This document shows, in pieces, positions 10,462 through 21,475 of a DNA stretch of 64,000 bases. The DNA comes from Trifolium pratense (Eukaryota; Streptophyta; Magnoliopsida; Fabales; Fabaceae). Under the pieces are notes generated by a model. That model was not told the origin of the DNA and made no database searches. It was given only the letters and a program-made list of their open reading frames with translations. How positions within the stretch are numbered: position 1 is the stretch's first letter; each line of letters starts with the position of its first letter. The stretch spans positions 19,364,337-19,428,336 of the forward strand of contig NC_060064.1 of assembly GCF_020283565.1 (NCBI RefSeq), written 5' to 3'. Made by a program: the position numbers and the translations under genes.

Positions 10462-11594
10462 TTGATAAGAGTCTTCAAATTGGTACAATCAAAATTTAGA
10501 ATAAAGTCAAAAGTCAGTGGTTAAGAGGTCCAAACTTGTGTTAATAATATTTAGTAGCCTACTATATAATTTAGAATAAAGTCAGTGGTTAAGAGGTCCA
10601 AACTTGTGTTAATAATATATAGGGGAAATAGGGGTGGGCAAAGTTTTGTTTAAAACCAAAACTAAAACTGCATGTGAACTGAACCAAACTATTTTTTCAG
10701 TTTGTTAGAACCGAATCAAACCATAATTATTTGACAAGAACCAAACTGAAAGAAAATTTATATATAGATGGTTAAATGTAGATTTTATACCTTTTGAGGA
10801 GTGTTGGATTCATTTCAACAACTTTGGTGCTTTGTTGAAGAACAAGAAATATGCAAATGTTCGTCATTTAATTAATTTGGTTAGCCACGACGTGAAGTTT
10901 ATGGCTGCGGCCACGCAATAATATCATGTTTAGAGTTAAAGCACTTAATTTGTCCTCATTATTCGATAATATTATTTTTATTTTCTGGTTTTGATTTATA
11001 GGGCGCGAAGGAAAGACTTAACATTTTATTTTTTCTGATTGGTGTAATATGACGCATTAGTGTAATATGATGCATTAGTCTCATATGAGTACATTTTGTA
11101 CTTCTTATAATTCAATTTTATTTATAAAAAAAATATTACCGTGATAATAAATATCTTAAACCGAAATATTTTATACTCCCTTTCATTCTCTTTTATGAGT
11201 CTTTTGACGTCGGATTTAACGTTCCTATTTAACTGTTCTTTTGGTATTTTAAGGGTTTGATTTGTCAATTATACCAATTGTTAATTACTAATTACTATTA
11301 TCTTTTTCCATAAAACTAATTATTGCTATATATTTGAACTTGTTCAAAAAAAAATTGCTATATATTTGAAAAACTAAAGTTTGTTTTTTAAAAAAAAAAT
11401 TGTTTTTGGTAAATAACATATTAATTTTTTTACATAATATATTAAATTTATTCTGAAGAGAAAGTGTGTGCAAAAAAATAAAAATTTATTGGTGGATTAA
11501 AATAAGAGTATATAATATGAAGATAAAATGCAAAAATACACTTTATTAATTTGATGTTATTACCCCAACCTAGTGCTTCCTGCAAGCTGCTCGG

Positions 11595-12501
11595 TTATAT
11601 TACCCTGCAATGAGTAAAGTGAATTTGATATTAGTTTTCTTTACAAGATTATTATTATACATGGAAAGTTCATATTTTTAAGAACAAAGAGAAGAAAAGT
11701 TTACATTATCAACAATTAATAACCAAACACTTTGTAATCATATGATGATTAGGATTGATCGACAATGCATGAATTTTTTTTTGCATTTATAATATGATGT
11801 ATATTTATTAGAAACTTTCGTAATAAAGATTCAATAATTTTTTGTCTCTAAAACTTAAGGATGGGACTAGAGATGATAAATTTATTTTTATTTTTTTGAA
11901 AGAAAATTTATTTTCAATTTATAGTTTAAGAAGAAGTAGTAGTTTATATTTTTTTTGTAAATATGATGAAATGACAATAGCCATTAAAAATTAACACACA
12001 GAAGTGGTGAAGTAAGAGTTCGAATCCGAGCTAAATTCAAACAATCGTGAAATTTTGCGTGCTTAAAATTTAAGCCATAAAATTAAATTTTCAATTTTAT
12101 GAAAAGAACAAGAGTTGATTTAGAGATATGTACGTGTTGCAGTCCGTGGAGAGACTAATAATCCCCATGAATAAGTCGACACCACAAAAGGTAGGGATGG
12201 GATCTAGTGGAAATGCAGCAAGAATGGGTTGGGGAAATGTGGTGACTATTACTATACGACATTGGATGCACCTACAAATACTTCGACGATCGGTGATAGT
12301 TTTTGCTTGGTCATTCAAACTCCTAATCCCATCGCAACAAGGTCTAGGGACGGACGAAGCTGGGTTCCTAATGTACTCAAAGCATGTTGATATGCTCGAT
12401 ACGACTTGACCACATGAAAGATCAGCATTGGCTAAGGGAATGCCTATAACAAAGCATATCACAACCAAGCAAGTAATTTTGGCAAGCATTGAGCTAGGCA
12501 T
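11595..12501 (-). CDS. Type-I non-specific lipid-transfer protein B
   Basis: Exons 12134-12501 and 11595-11604; exon 2 (GGTAATATAA) completes T-V-I-stop, giving 125 residues. The first 80 residues are almost identical to gene A: same signal peptide ending ANA, LSCGQVVSS, same CC, same TITDR and CRCIQC with its extra Cys. From the third residue after CIQC the two proteins diverge sharply. B has X27 before Cys7 and LFMGIISLSTDC at the end. TATA box CTATAAATAG lies at 12584-12593. The intron is 529 bp. As a secreted lipid carrier it should act in the apoplast. Both reading frame and splice sites look intact. Confidence 0.9.
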
Positions 12502-12583
12502 GATTGGTTTGGAAAATGTGGAAGAGGAAACTCACTTCAGATGTGTTAATGAGTGTGGAGGTGAATGAGTTCATAGCTAACGA

Positions 12584-12593
12584 CTATTTATAG
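12584..12593 (-). promoter_or_regulatory. TATA box of nsLTP-B
   Basis: CTATAAATAG on the minus strand at the same distance from the ATG as in gene A. Confidence 0.75.
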
Positions 12594-12689
12594 AGATTTT
12601 GGATCCAAGGTATAAGATTTTTTGCGTGAGGTGAGTTTTTCTGCCTATCAAAATTTCAAAGAATAAATATACAATACGGACCACTTTAT

Positions 12690-13067
12690 GGTAAATTCTA
12701 ATATGGACTACTTCATCAAGTGGTCCATGGTGGACCAGTCATGAATAACATTATAACGAATACGAATTTTACAAAATCCACCGTTGAATTAAAAGTTTAC
12801 ATCATATAGATCATCGATAGAAAAATTTAGAAAAATTGAAAATCATTTGATATGTTATTGAGACACATCAAGATTAACGGTTTATTAAATAACGTAAATC
12901 TTGATGGGTCTCAATAACATATCAAATAGTTTTTAAAAAATTTTAAAAAATTTATGGATGATCTATACGATATAAACTTTCAATCCAACGGTGAATTTCG
13001 GAAAATTCATATTTGGTAGATCACTTGTCCACGGTGGACCACTTGTGAAGGTGGTCCACCGTAGCAT
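12690..13067. mobile_element. Foldback MITE copy 3
   Basis: Duplicate of copy 2, upstream of nsLTP-B. It shares the pairing arms 'tttacaaaatccaccgttg' and 'caacggtgaatttcgg'. It abuts copy 4 head to tail. Confidence 0.85.
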
Positions 13068-13430
13068 TAAATTCTAATATGGACCACTTGATGAAGTGGT
13101 CCATGGTGAACCAGTCATGAATAACATTATAACGAATACGAATTTTACAAAATCCACCGTTGGATTGAAAGTTTATATCATATAGATAATCCATAGAAAA
13201 ATTTAGAAAAATTGAAAATCATTTGATATGTTATTGAGACACATCAAGATTAACGGTTTATTAAATAACGTAAATCTTGACGGGTCTCAATAACATATCA
13301 AATAATTTTCAAAAAATTTTCAAAAATTTATGGATGATCTATACGATATAAAATTTCAATCCAACAGTGAATTTCGTAAAATTCATATTCGGTAGATCAC
13401 TTGTAAAGGTGGTCCACCGTAACATTAGGC
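13068..13430. mobile_element. Foldback MITE copy 4, head-to-tail with copy 3
   Basis: Same family and orientation as copy 3, starting where copy 3 ends ('gtagcattaaattctaatatg'-like join, 13061-13080). Tandem MITEs of this kind may come from insertion into the end of a resident copy, or from unequal exchange. Confidence 0.8.
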
Positions 13431-13532
13431 TTGATAAGAGTCTTCAAATTGGTACAATCAAAATTTAGAATAAAGTCGGAAGTCAGCGGTTAAGAGGTCC
13501 AAACTTGTGTTAATAATATATAGGGGAAATAG

Positions 13533-13813
13533 GGGTGGGCAAAGTTTGGTTTAAAACCAAAACTGCATGTGAATTGAACCAAACTATTTTTCCAGTTTGT
13601 TAGAACCGAATCAAACCATAATTATTTGACAAGAACCAAACTGAACTGATCCAGTTAACTAGTTAACCAGTTTTGTGTAAAAAAAACCGATCTGAACCGT
13701 TTTTAATTTAATTGGATTTAATTGAACCAATGCCACCATCTTTCCCTTCTCTCTATAAGCTCTTCAAAACTCTATCTCTCTTCCTCGCTTTTCATTCTGC
13801 ATCTTTATTAGTC

Positions 13814-13896
<83 letters not shown>

Positions 13897-14462
13897 TACA
13901 TTTGTGACAATTTATTTAAGGTGATTCTACTTCTTCAACAAACCATCATCACCGCATGCCATCTTCATGTCTCTCATCATTTTAACACAATATCTTTGGA
14001 TCTTTCTTGTTTTCATGAATTGGCACTAGTCACAACAACTAAAGAAATACAACTAGTTCAAACCTGCTCTCAAAATAACATAGTTCAGTGGAGTTGCAGA
14101 CGAAGCAAAGGGAGGCGCGAGGTGGTGCAAGAGAGGACAAAGCTGCGGTGCAGTTCGGTGGTGATGAGGTCGGTGACGGCGGAGGAGAAGAGTAGAAGAG
14201 CTGCGGCGGAGGAGCTGCAGCTTATATGGTTTTCAAATTATGATTTTAGGTTTTTCATTTTATTTAGAGTTTAAGTGATTTTGGTTTATTGGTTTTGGTT
14301 CAGTTAAAGGTTCACACAGTTTTTACAAAACAAACCGGTTAACTGAACTGTGTGTTCTCACAAATAGTTTGGTTTTTATTTTTTAAAATTTGGTTCAATT
14401 TTAAATGGTTTAGTTTGGTTCAGTTCACAAGTTTGGTTTTTTTGGTTTTTATGCCTACCCAG
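13533..14462. mobile_element. Degenerate hAT-like non-autonomous element
   Basis: The left end GGGGTGGGCAAAGTTTGG and right end TATGCCTACCCA are weakly inverted. Subterminal DNA is rich in 'accaaact/aaccggtt' type repeats in both orientations, a common plant hAT-derived pattern. It holds an (AAT)n microsatellite and a GC-richer stretch (14090-14220). No clear target duplication is seen. A truncated copy of the left end closes duplication unit A (10633-10746). Confidence 0.55.
13814..13896 (+). repeat. (AAT)n microsatellite
   Basis: About 27 trinucleotide units; gives a poly-Ile run in a spurious frame. Confidence 0.95.
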
Positions 14463-14484
14463 CAACTCGGGTAACAAATTAAGA

Positions 14485-14487
<3 letters not shown>

Positions 14488-14556
<69 letters not shown>
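14488..14556. repeat. (AT)n microsatellite
   Basis: About 34 AT units. Likely polymorphic. No gene nearby. Confidence 0.95.
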
Positions 14557-14559
<3 letters not shown>

Positions 14560-15265
14560 CCATTAATTTTTTTATGTGTACATATATCAACTCTATTAAA
14601 TATTTAACTCTCATATTTTAAAATTTTTTGTGTGGATATTGTTAATAGGAATGAATGATGTATTTGTACCAGATTTCTCTTTTTTAGTGTTCTAGCACTC
14701 CTTGTGCTTAGATCACTTCTAATAAAATCTTTTGTTGTTCCAAAAAATAAATTTAAATTTTTTTGTTTTGAAGGGTGGTGATTTAACGGGACCTCTCTTG
14801 TCGCTGAAGAGAATTCAGTCCCTTATTTACAAGTATACAAATTTGAATTGTTTTTAGTAGGAAGATCACACAATTTGCTGTAATAAAATATTTCAATTCT
14901 TAATTTGAAATTGAACAGTTCATTTTCAAACCTAATAAAATTAAATGAAAATAATTTCGGCCACCAATTTAAAATCTAAAATGGATCCTCTCCTTCAATT
15001 CATTGGCTCCATCGTTGTCCTTCACATTTTGTTTCAATCTCTCTCTTGATATTCTCTCTCTCTCTCGATCTTTTTTTTAAGGAGAGATAAAAACAAAATA
15101 TGGAAGGAGAGAGACAGAGAGCATCCAAGTCCTTTAAAATCAGACAGTTCCAATCTATATGCACAATAAGATATTCAATAACTAACACACACGCATATAT
15201 TTAGACACACCAAATTAGTTGGTACGTCCAGAGTTTTTGTTTGATCACTTCTTAGCTTTATATAT
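14557..15265. other. Spacer with LINE-like 3' tail
   Basis: 14640-14750 reads like a LINE 3' end ('ctccttgtgcttagatcac', 'aataaaatctttt', then A-rich). The rest is AT-rich with a CT/GA-rich patch at 15040-15125. No gene supported. Confidence 0.35.
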
Positions 15266-15638
15266 GTTTACCACTGCTTCTCAACAAAGGCCTTTAACTT
15301 CTTGAATATTCCAAAGACTTCTGATTTTTCCATGCTGCAGTATATATCAAAGTCATTCTAGAAAAGTCATCAATGATGAGAATGAAATACCTATTGTTGT
15401 TGACTGATATTGTCCTCATCGGTCCACAAATGTCAGTGTGGATAAGCTCTAACACATCTTTAGTTCTCCACGATTCTCTTGTTAGAAATGTCAATCGATG
15501 TTGCTTTTCGAAAAGACATCCTTCACAAGCTTCATTACTTTCCTTCAAGTATAGGAGATCTCTCATCATATTCTTCTGATATAACATCTTTAACGCTTGA
15601 GTCATATTCATGCCTTTGAAATGCAATGTCAATAACAT
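15266..15638 (-). pseudogene. Ty1/copia integrase N-terminal fragment
   Basis: The minus-strand frame holds a GAG-pre-integrase zinc-finger tail (ALKMLYQKNMMRDL, then EACEGCLFEKQHRLTF) and the integrase start DVLELIHTDICGPM and RYFILIIDDFSRMTLIY. Further in, KAFVEKQW is readable in another frame, followed by a stop. No flanking pol or LTRs. Unrelated in detail to the copia fragment at 2735-3475, so a separate dead copy. Confidence 0.8.
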
Positions 15639-15827
15639 TAAAGCTTCACCATACTACTTTACTAACAAACAAAACAAGAAATTTTTGTAAGAACGTAATT
15701 CAAAATTTGCTAATTTTATTGAACGAAAAATATATTTAACGCTAAAGAAAAAAAAAACACGAGATGAATTCCAGCAAGAAAAAAAATAAGAATCACGAGA
15801 GACGATAGAGAATCTAAATGTCACTGT

Positions 15828-15905
15828 CACTACAAAAAATTTACCTATTAGCCATGGTCAAAACAACTGTGTTTAAATATATAGTTTGCCACGGATAAAC
15901 CATGG
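15828..15905 (+). mobile_element. CACTA-type element end
   Basis: Begins CACTACAAAAAATTTACC, the usual terminal sequence of plant CACTA (CMC) elements. Short subterminal repeats follow in both orientations ('ttagccatgg', 'accatggctaa', 'gccacgg'). The same subterminal motifs recur at 43540-43665. The opposite end was not found. Confidence 0.5.
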
Positions 15906-16025
15906 CTAACCTATTTTGCAATTTTATATTTTCTATTTTCATTTTCCTTCCTCAATTTATTCTCTCATTCTTTTTCCTGAATTTTTCAATTTTTCACAAA
16001 CCTCAATTTTCCAAATCTCTCAATT

Positions 16026-16028
<3 letters not shown>

Positions 16029-16077
<49 letters not shown>
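16029..16077 (+). repeat. (CT)n microsatellite
   Basis: About 24 CT units; creates spurious Ser/Leu frames on the plus strand. Confidence 0.95.
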
Positions 16078-16083
<6 letters not shown>

Positions 16084-16282
16084 CGATTTCGATCTTCAAA
16101 TTTCACTGTTCATAATTTCTTCTGATTTCACTGTTATGTTGTGCCCTAAGTTTACTCTATTCTAATGTTTTGTTATTTTGATCTAATTTCACTTCTGTTA
16201 GGTAAATTGAAATTTGTATGCATGTCTCTTATGATTGAAATTTTGACTCATCTATTCAAATTATTATTGAGATGCATAATAT

Positions 16283-16385
16283 TATTATCCCTAATGGTAA
16301 TGGGGAATAGGTTACAACCCGAGAAATTTACAAATCATCTTTATTCTGTCTTGGTTAATACTACAAACGAAGTATTTATTTTTGG
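16283..16385 (-). pseudogene. Relic of an nsLTP 3' region
   Basis: The stretch 'gagaaatttacaaatcatct' followed by 'ttattctgtcttggttaata' closely matches the 3' flank just beyond the second exon of nsLTP-A (8530-8575) and, less well, that of gene C (33515-33600). Phrases such as 'ccctaatgg' and 'ggttacaa' also line up with 33515-33545 and 38231-38260. No nsLTP exon adjoins it, so it is a leftover 3' end of a lost copy. Confidence 0.5.
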
Positions 16386-16698
16386 GTAAAGTGTATTAAA
16401 AATATAAGAAGGGAGAATGGAGGAGTAGAGTATAAGGGGTACAAATTCCCCCATTAAAGAATCTAAATATTGTGACTTAGTTGGTTAAATATCATTAAGT
16501 TTGAGGGAGAGTGGACTAAAGTTTGATCGTTGTTTAACATACAGTATAATAGAGAGGGTCGAAAAATATCAATAATAATTTGATCCAAGTTGTAAGAGTC
16601 TATGCTCTAAAATTTGATTTGATCCGGACATAAGAAGGTGTTAACACCAAAAATAGGAAAGAAAAAAAAAAGGTGCAGCAATTGCCAACTGCGGTAAC

Positions 16699-17136
16699 TG
16701 TACCGGGCCATGGACCAAAAGGTGATTTGTTAAGGCCCAATACAAAGAAAGCCCAATGGGAGCATCTAAAGGAGAAGCGTGAAAATAACCATGAAAAACA
16801 CATGATGATCCACCATGCCTTGGAGAAGAAGGAAGAAGCTTGGAGAAGAAGGAAAAGAAACCGCCCACTACCCATGAATTCCTCTCCAAGCAAGGCAGTT
16901 ACTTAAGAAGCAAGAAGAGATTTTTTGCCTATAAATAGGGTCTGTTTCAAGAGAAGAGGGGGGATTTTTTCACTGATTCTAGGGAGGCTCTCATTCTGAG
17001 AAACCACCATACTTTCATTCTTGTACAGACACAATTCTTTCAATCTTGTAAAGAGAAAATATTTTTTTCTCTAATCATACTTGTATCCATTATCAATCTT
17101 GAATAATACAAACCCCCTATGTTTTTTAGCAGAACA
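16699..17136 (+). repeat. 5' LTR
   Basis: TG...CA-bounded, 438 bp. Contains a TATA-like CCTATAAATAGGG at about 16928-16940, which probably drives transcription. Open frames within it on both strands recur in the 3' LTR and are not genes. Confidence 0.95.
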
Positions 17137-17139
17137 TTT

Positions 17140-17157
17140 TGGCGCCCACCGTGGGGC
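17140..17157 (+). promoter_or_regulatory. Primer-binding site
   Basis: TGGCGCCCACCGTGGGGC, three bases inside the 5' LTR. TGGCGCC-type sites are typical of plant Ty3/gypsy Tat/Athila-like elements. I have not matched the exact tRNA. Confidence 0.75.
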
Positions 17158-18942
17158 TGCGGTAAAATTATTGTTTCCCAGCCTACCACTCTCTTTTTGA
17201 ATAAACACGGTGATATTGCTTTGCCGTCATACCAACCTTTCCATTTGAGTTCTGACGATGTCACCGCCGTCGTTGGCTCGTTTGGGAAGTCATAGTTGAT
17301 TCAACAAATTCTTGTCCTCATGCTGTTCTCTGGAAGGCCATCATAGAGATAAAGAAAGACGCCCACAGCGGTAATCGATTGACTCGTTTTTCTGTTAAAA
17401 GCTAAGTTTTCTCAACTGTGTACTCTTGATTTCATGGAATCCTCTCAATAATTTTCGGTACCTGTTAATATAATATAACCCCTTTTGCCACGGTAATTGC
17501 CTGTGCTTATATTCTATTTAATTTAATTTGATTTGATTTATATATTTTCAATTGATGACCTTAGTATAATTCATGAGTATAATTCATGAGTGGAAATCGA
17601 TGAGTATAACTTAAATCTAACAGACTAACACAATTATGAAGCCTTTAACAATTTTCCGTCATGGTATATTTTATTGATTTGATTTGTGCTAATTGGCTAC
17701 AACGGAGCATAGCACTGTGTCTTGTTGCTTCAAAATAAACTATCAACATGTAACTGCCCTTTGTTTTGTCGCTATAATGTTTGTGTACTGGCGTACTTGT
17801 TCGTTGATGACTAACTCACTTTAATTTGGTTCATCATCTATTGTTTCTATTTTACTTTGTTTCTTTTATGTTTGGTTTCATGAATCTAAACTCGCCGTCT
17901 CGCCAAATTGTTGTCGTCGTCCAATATCGCCATCCTGCCACCAATTGCCTGATGGCGCAACTTCGCTTATCGATTGTTTCAAACGTGGACATCGTCGCCG
18001 TCAAAATCATGTAACTGTTTTGTGGAAACTGGAGCAAATTTTGGAACTATGGCGATTTAAGGATGAATACGATGCAATGTAGACCACAACGTGAGAGGTA
18101 AAGAGACGTGAGGAGGACAAGTACAATGGTAAACGATTCAAGTTATAAAGCGAACATATACAGATCATCTGCCGGCTTGAACGACCATAATCCAGGTGCC
18201 TTCAATCCTTTACTTTCTGTTTTCGACAACTTACAACTATTTTGACGGATATTTGGATTTGTTTTATCTCATTTTAGTATTTTTATCAAAGGAATGATGA
18301 TAACTTAGAATACCCATTGCTATTGAGCATATGATGATCCATTACTTTAGATTAATATTCATCTATTTATTATTTGTATAATAATGTGCTTACTGTTATT
18401 ATTATTAATGTCTATTGAGTGTTCTCACTCTTTCAAAATGTCCCAAAATAAGTTTCATGCTTAGGGGCTGCATTTTGTATTTGATGAGATATAAATTTCA
18501 CCACAAATCTGCGCAATCAAGCCTTACACACACATACAACCAAGTTAAGCATCAACATTGTCTGTACTTTTCTTATATGGTCAAAATAAACATCAACACC
18601 CTTTCAAGCGGCGATCTTAAAACACAAGCAGTTGGTCATTGTTGCCACTCGGCGAGAAAGAAGCCGCCAACTAATATTTCAGGTTGAAGCATATTCCGCG
18701 ATAACTACCGCAATGGAGCTCAGTCTCGCCACGTCAAAACATAATTGCTTTTCTTACTAGGCGAGGAGCGCCGCGACAAACCGCCCATGGCGGTATCATT
18801 TTCGTTTATTTTATTTTTCATATATTATTATCGTTGAACCTCTAATGTATCAAAGCTTATTTGCAGTAATCATGATTAAGCTGCGGACTCTGAACAAAAA
18901 ATTATTCAAGATCAACTCATATGAAAGCTCTGAACCAAATGT

Positions 18943-20267
18943 AAGGTTGCAAGGCTTTGGCGTTACCTGTAAGTCTTACGAGTTGGGTACGTCAGAAAAA
19001 GAAAAATTAAACAAGGTTGCAAGGCCTTGGCGTTACCTGTAAGTCTTACGAGTTGGGTACGTCAGAAAAAGAAAAATTAAACAAGGTTGCAAGACCTTGG
19101 CGTTACCTGTAAGTCTTACGAGTTGGGTACGTCAGAAAAAGAAAAATTAAACAAGGTTGCAAGACCTTGGCGTTACCTGTAAGTCTTACGAGTTGGGTAC
19201 GTCAGAAAAAGAAAAATTAAACAAGGTTGCAAGGCCTTGGCGTTACCTGTAAGTCTTACGAGTTGGGTACGTCAGAAAAAGAAAAATTAATCAAGGTTGC
19301 AAGGCCTTGGCGTTACCTGTAAGTCTTACGAGTTGGGTACGTCAGAAAAAGAAAAATTAAACAAGGTTGCGAGGCCTTGGCGTTACCTGTAAGTCTTACG
19401 AGTTGGGTGCGTCAGAAAAAGATACATTAAACAAGGTTGCAAGACCTTGGCGTTACCTGTAAGTCTTACGAGTTGGGTACATCAGAAAAAGAAAAATTAA
19501 ACAAGGTTGCAAGACCTTGGCGTTACCTGTAAGTCTTACGAGTTGGGTACGTCAGAAAAAGAAAAATTAAACAAGGTTGCAAGACCTTGGCGTTACCTGT
19601 AAGTCTTACGAGTTGGGTACGTCAGAAAAAGAAAAATTAAACAAGGTTGCCAGGCCTTGGCGTTACCTGTAAGTCTTACGAGTGGGGTACGTCAGAAAAA
19701 GAAAAATTAAACAAGGTTGCGAGGCCTTGGCGTTACCTGTAAGTCTTACGAGTTGGGTGCGTCAGAAAAAGATACATTAAACAAGGTTGCAAGACCTTGG
19801 CGTTACCTGTAAGTCTTACGAGTTGGGTACGTCAGAAAAAGAAAAATTAAACAAGGTTGCAAGACCTTGGCGTTACCTGTAAGTCTTACGAGTTGGGTAC
19901 GTCAGAAAAAGAAAAATTAAACAAGGTTGCAAGGCCTTGGCGTTACCTGTAAGTCTTACGAGTGGGGTACGTCAGAAAAAGAAAAATTAAACAAGGTTGC
20001 GAGGCCTTGGCGTTACCTGTAAGTCTTACGAGTTGGGTGCGTCAGAAAAAGATACATTAAACAAGGTTGCAAGACCTTGGCGTTACCTGTAAGTCTTACG
20101 AGTTGGGTACGTCAGAAAAAGAAAAATTAAACAAGGTTGCAAGGCCTTGGCGTTACCTGTAAGTCTTACGAGTGGGGTACGTCAGAAAAAGAAAAATTAA
20201 ACAAGGTTGCGAGGCCTTGGCGTTACCTGTAAGTCTTACGAGTTGGGTGCGTCAGAAAAAGATACAG
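18943..20267 (+). repeat. 70-bp tandem array, about 19 units
   Basis: Unit: aaggttgcaaggccttggcg, then ttacctgtaagtcttacgag, then ttgggtacgtcagaaaaaga and an A/T tail, repeating exactly every 70 bp. Units vary at a few sites (aaggcc/aagacc/gaggcc; gtac/gtgc; gaaaaattaa/gatacattaa). The 'gaggcc...gtgc...gatac' variant starts at 19371, 19721, 20001 and 20211, spaced 5, 4 and 3 units apart. Each unit carries the short palindrome GTAAG-T-CTTAC. Confidence 0.97.
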
Positions 20268-21032
20268 CAAAGAAAGGCGAGATTATCAACACCGCCAGAA
20301 GAAGCTTACACACAACCAAAGCAAGGCGATTCATTATAACGCCAAATGACAACAGGTATAAAGTTATTCATAAATGATATATAATTATATTTAAAGAGCT
20401 AAAGACATTGCAGGTGCAAAGTTAAAAATTTTCAAATGCGAGATTATTGTCAACACCAGACACAAAGTATAGTGGAAGTACGACTCCGAGCAGCGCCAAT
20501 TCTTTTTAAATTGCCAAGAAGTCACAAAATAAGGCGTGCAAGCCTGGCAGTACGAAAATCAACTACAACAAAGAAGGGCGAGTCATAATGACGCCGAATC
20601 ATTTACAATCGCCAAAAAGGCAACAGGCGAGATTGTTGTCAACGCCAACGTAAAAATGCAAATACAACGGAACAGGCGAGACGAATCGCGAAAGACGAAG
20701 AGGCGAGATTGGTGACAACGCTAGCTTGAAAATGCAAATACAATGAAAAAAGAGGAAGGGCGACTCGCTAACTTGCTCAAAGTCGCCAAGAAACAATGAC
20801 AACAATATTCAAAGCCACAAATGGCGTACATCAAGATATTCAAAAGTCATAGAAGGGCGTACAAATTAGCTAAGAAATATCAACAACAAAAGGAAGGATA
20901 AGGCGACAAGCAAACGAAGAATATAAGTCGGCAACAAATAGGCGACATAGAACAACGCCGAGGCATAATAATCGCCAAGTGATTTCAATTAAAAGCACTT
21001 CGCCTTCCCGAAGCCTCGTGCTTGGGGGGCTG

Positions 21033-21470
21033 TGTACCGGGCCATGGACCAAAAGGTGATTTGTTAAGGCCCAATACAAAGAAAGCCCAATGGGAGCATC
21101 TAAAGGAGAAGCGTGAAAATAACCATGAAAAACACATGATGATCCACCATGCCTTGGAGAAGAAGGAAGAAGCTTGGAGAAGAAGGAAAAGAAACCGCCC
21201 ACTACCCATGAATTCCTCTCCAAGCAAGGCAGTTACTTAAGAAGCAAGAAGAGATTTTTTGCCTATAAATAGGGTCTGTTTCAAGAGAAGAGGGGGGATT
21301 TTTTCACTGATTCTAGGGAGGCTCTCATTCTGAGAAACCACCATACTTTCATTCTTGTACAGACACAATTCTTTCAATCTTGTAAAGAGAAAATATTTTT
21401 TCCTCTAATCATACTTGTATCCATTATCAATCTTGAATAATACAAACCCCCTATGTTTTTTAGCAGAACA
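21033..21470 (+). repeat. 3' LTR
   Basis: Near-identical to 16699-17136, preceded by the polypurine tract at 21021-21032 and followed by the GTAAC duplication. Confidence 0.95.
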
Positions 21471-21475
21471 GTAAC

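Larger units (their letters stand above)
8039..10746. repeat. Tandem duplication unit A (contains nsLTP-A)
   Basis: From the LINE tail (8039) through the nsLTP gene and a foldback MITE to a truncated hAT-like element. It recurs as unit B at 10747-13645. Both copies share long near-identical runs, including the nsLTP promoter, exon 1 and 3' region. The unit ends with 'accaaactgaa', joined directly to the start of unit B. The four bases TGAA occur at 8039-8042, 10747-10750 and 13642-13645. Confidence 0.9.
10747..13645. repeat. Tandem duplication unit B (contains nsLTP-B)
   Basis: Second copy of the segment in 8039-10746. It differs by about 390 bp of sequence at 11040-11425 that A lacks, by lacking the intron MITE of A, and by an extra head-to-tail foldback MITE (13068-13430). 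Its right end continues into the full hAT-like element that is truncated at the end of A, so B carries the original right border. Confidence 0.9.
16699..21470 (+). mobile_element. Complete non-autonomous LTR retrotransposon
   Basis: Two 438-bp LTRs (16699-17136 and 21033-21470) begin TGTACCGGG and end AGAACA. By my reading they differ at one base (ttttttt versus ttttttc near 17063/21397). The duplication GTAAC flanks the element (16694-16698, 21471-21475). A primer-binding site starts at 17140 and a polypurine tract CTTGGGGGGCTG precedes the 3' LTR. The 3.9-kb interior encodes no gag or pol; its longest frames are short. It holds nineteen 70-bp tandem repeats and looser repeats around 'ggcgagattgttgtcaacgcc'-like motifs (20275-20725). 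PBS and PPT style suggest Ty3/gypsy (Tat/Ogre-like) machinery acting in trans. Near-identical LTRs make this a recent insertion. Confidence 0.93.

Noticed and set aside
13712..13924. 70-codon frame with a long Ile run
   Set aside because: Translation of an (AAT)n microsatellite.
15902..16165. Frames of 69-87 codons rich in Ser/Leu
   Set aside because: Translation of the (CT)n tract and its AT-rich flanks.
16600..16906. Open frames of 77-97 codons in the 5' LTR, repeated at 20870-21240
   Set aside because: They lie in LTR sequence, occur on both strands and repeat because the LTR repeats; no domain is recognisable.
18943..20267. Possible CRISPR-like array
   Set aside because: Units are contiguous 70-bp tandem repeats without unique spacers, in a plant LTR retrotransposon.
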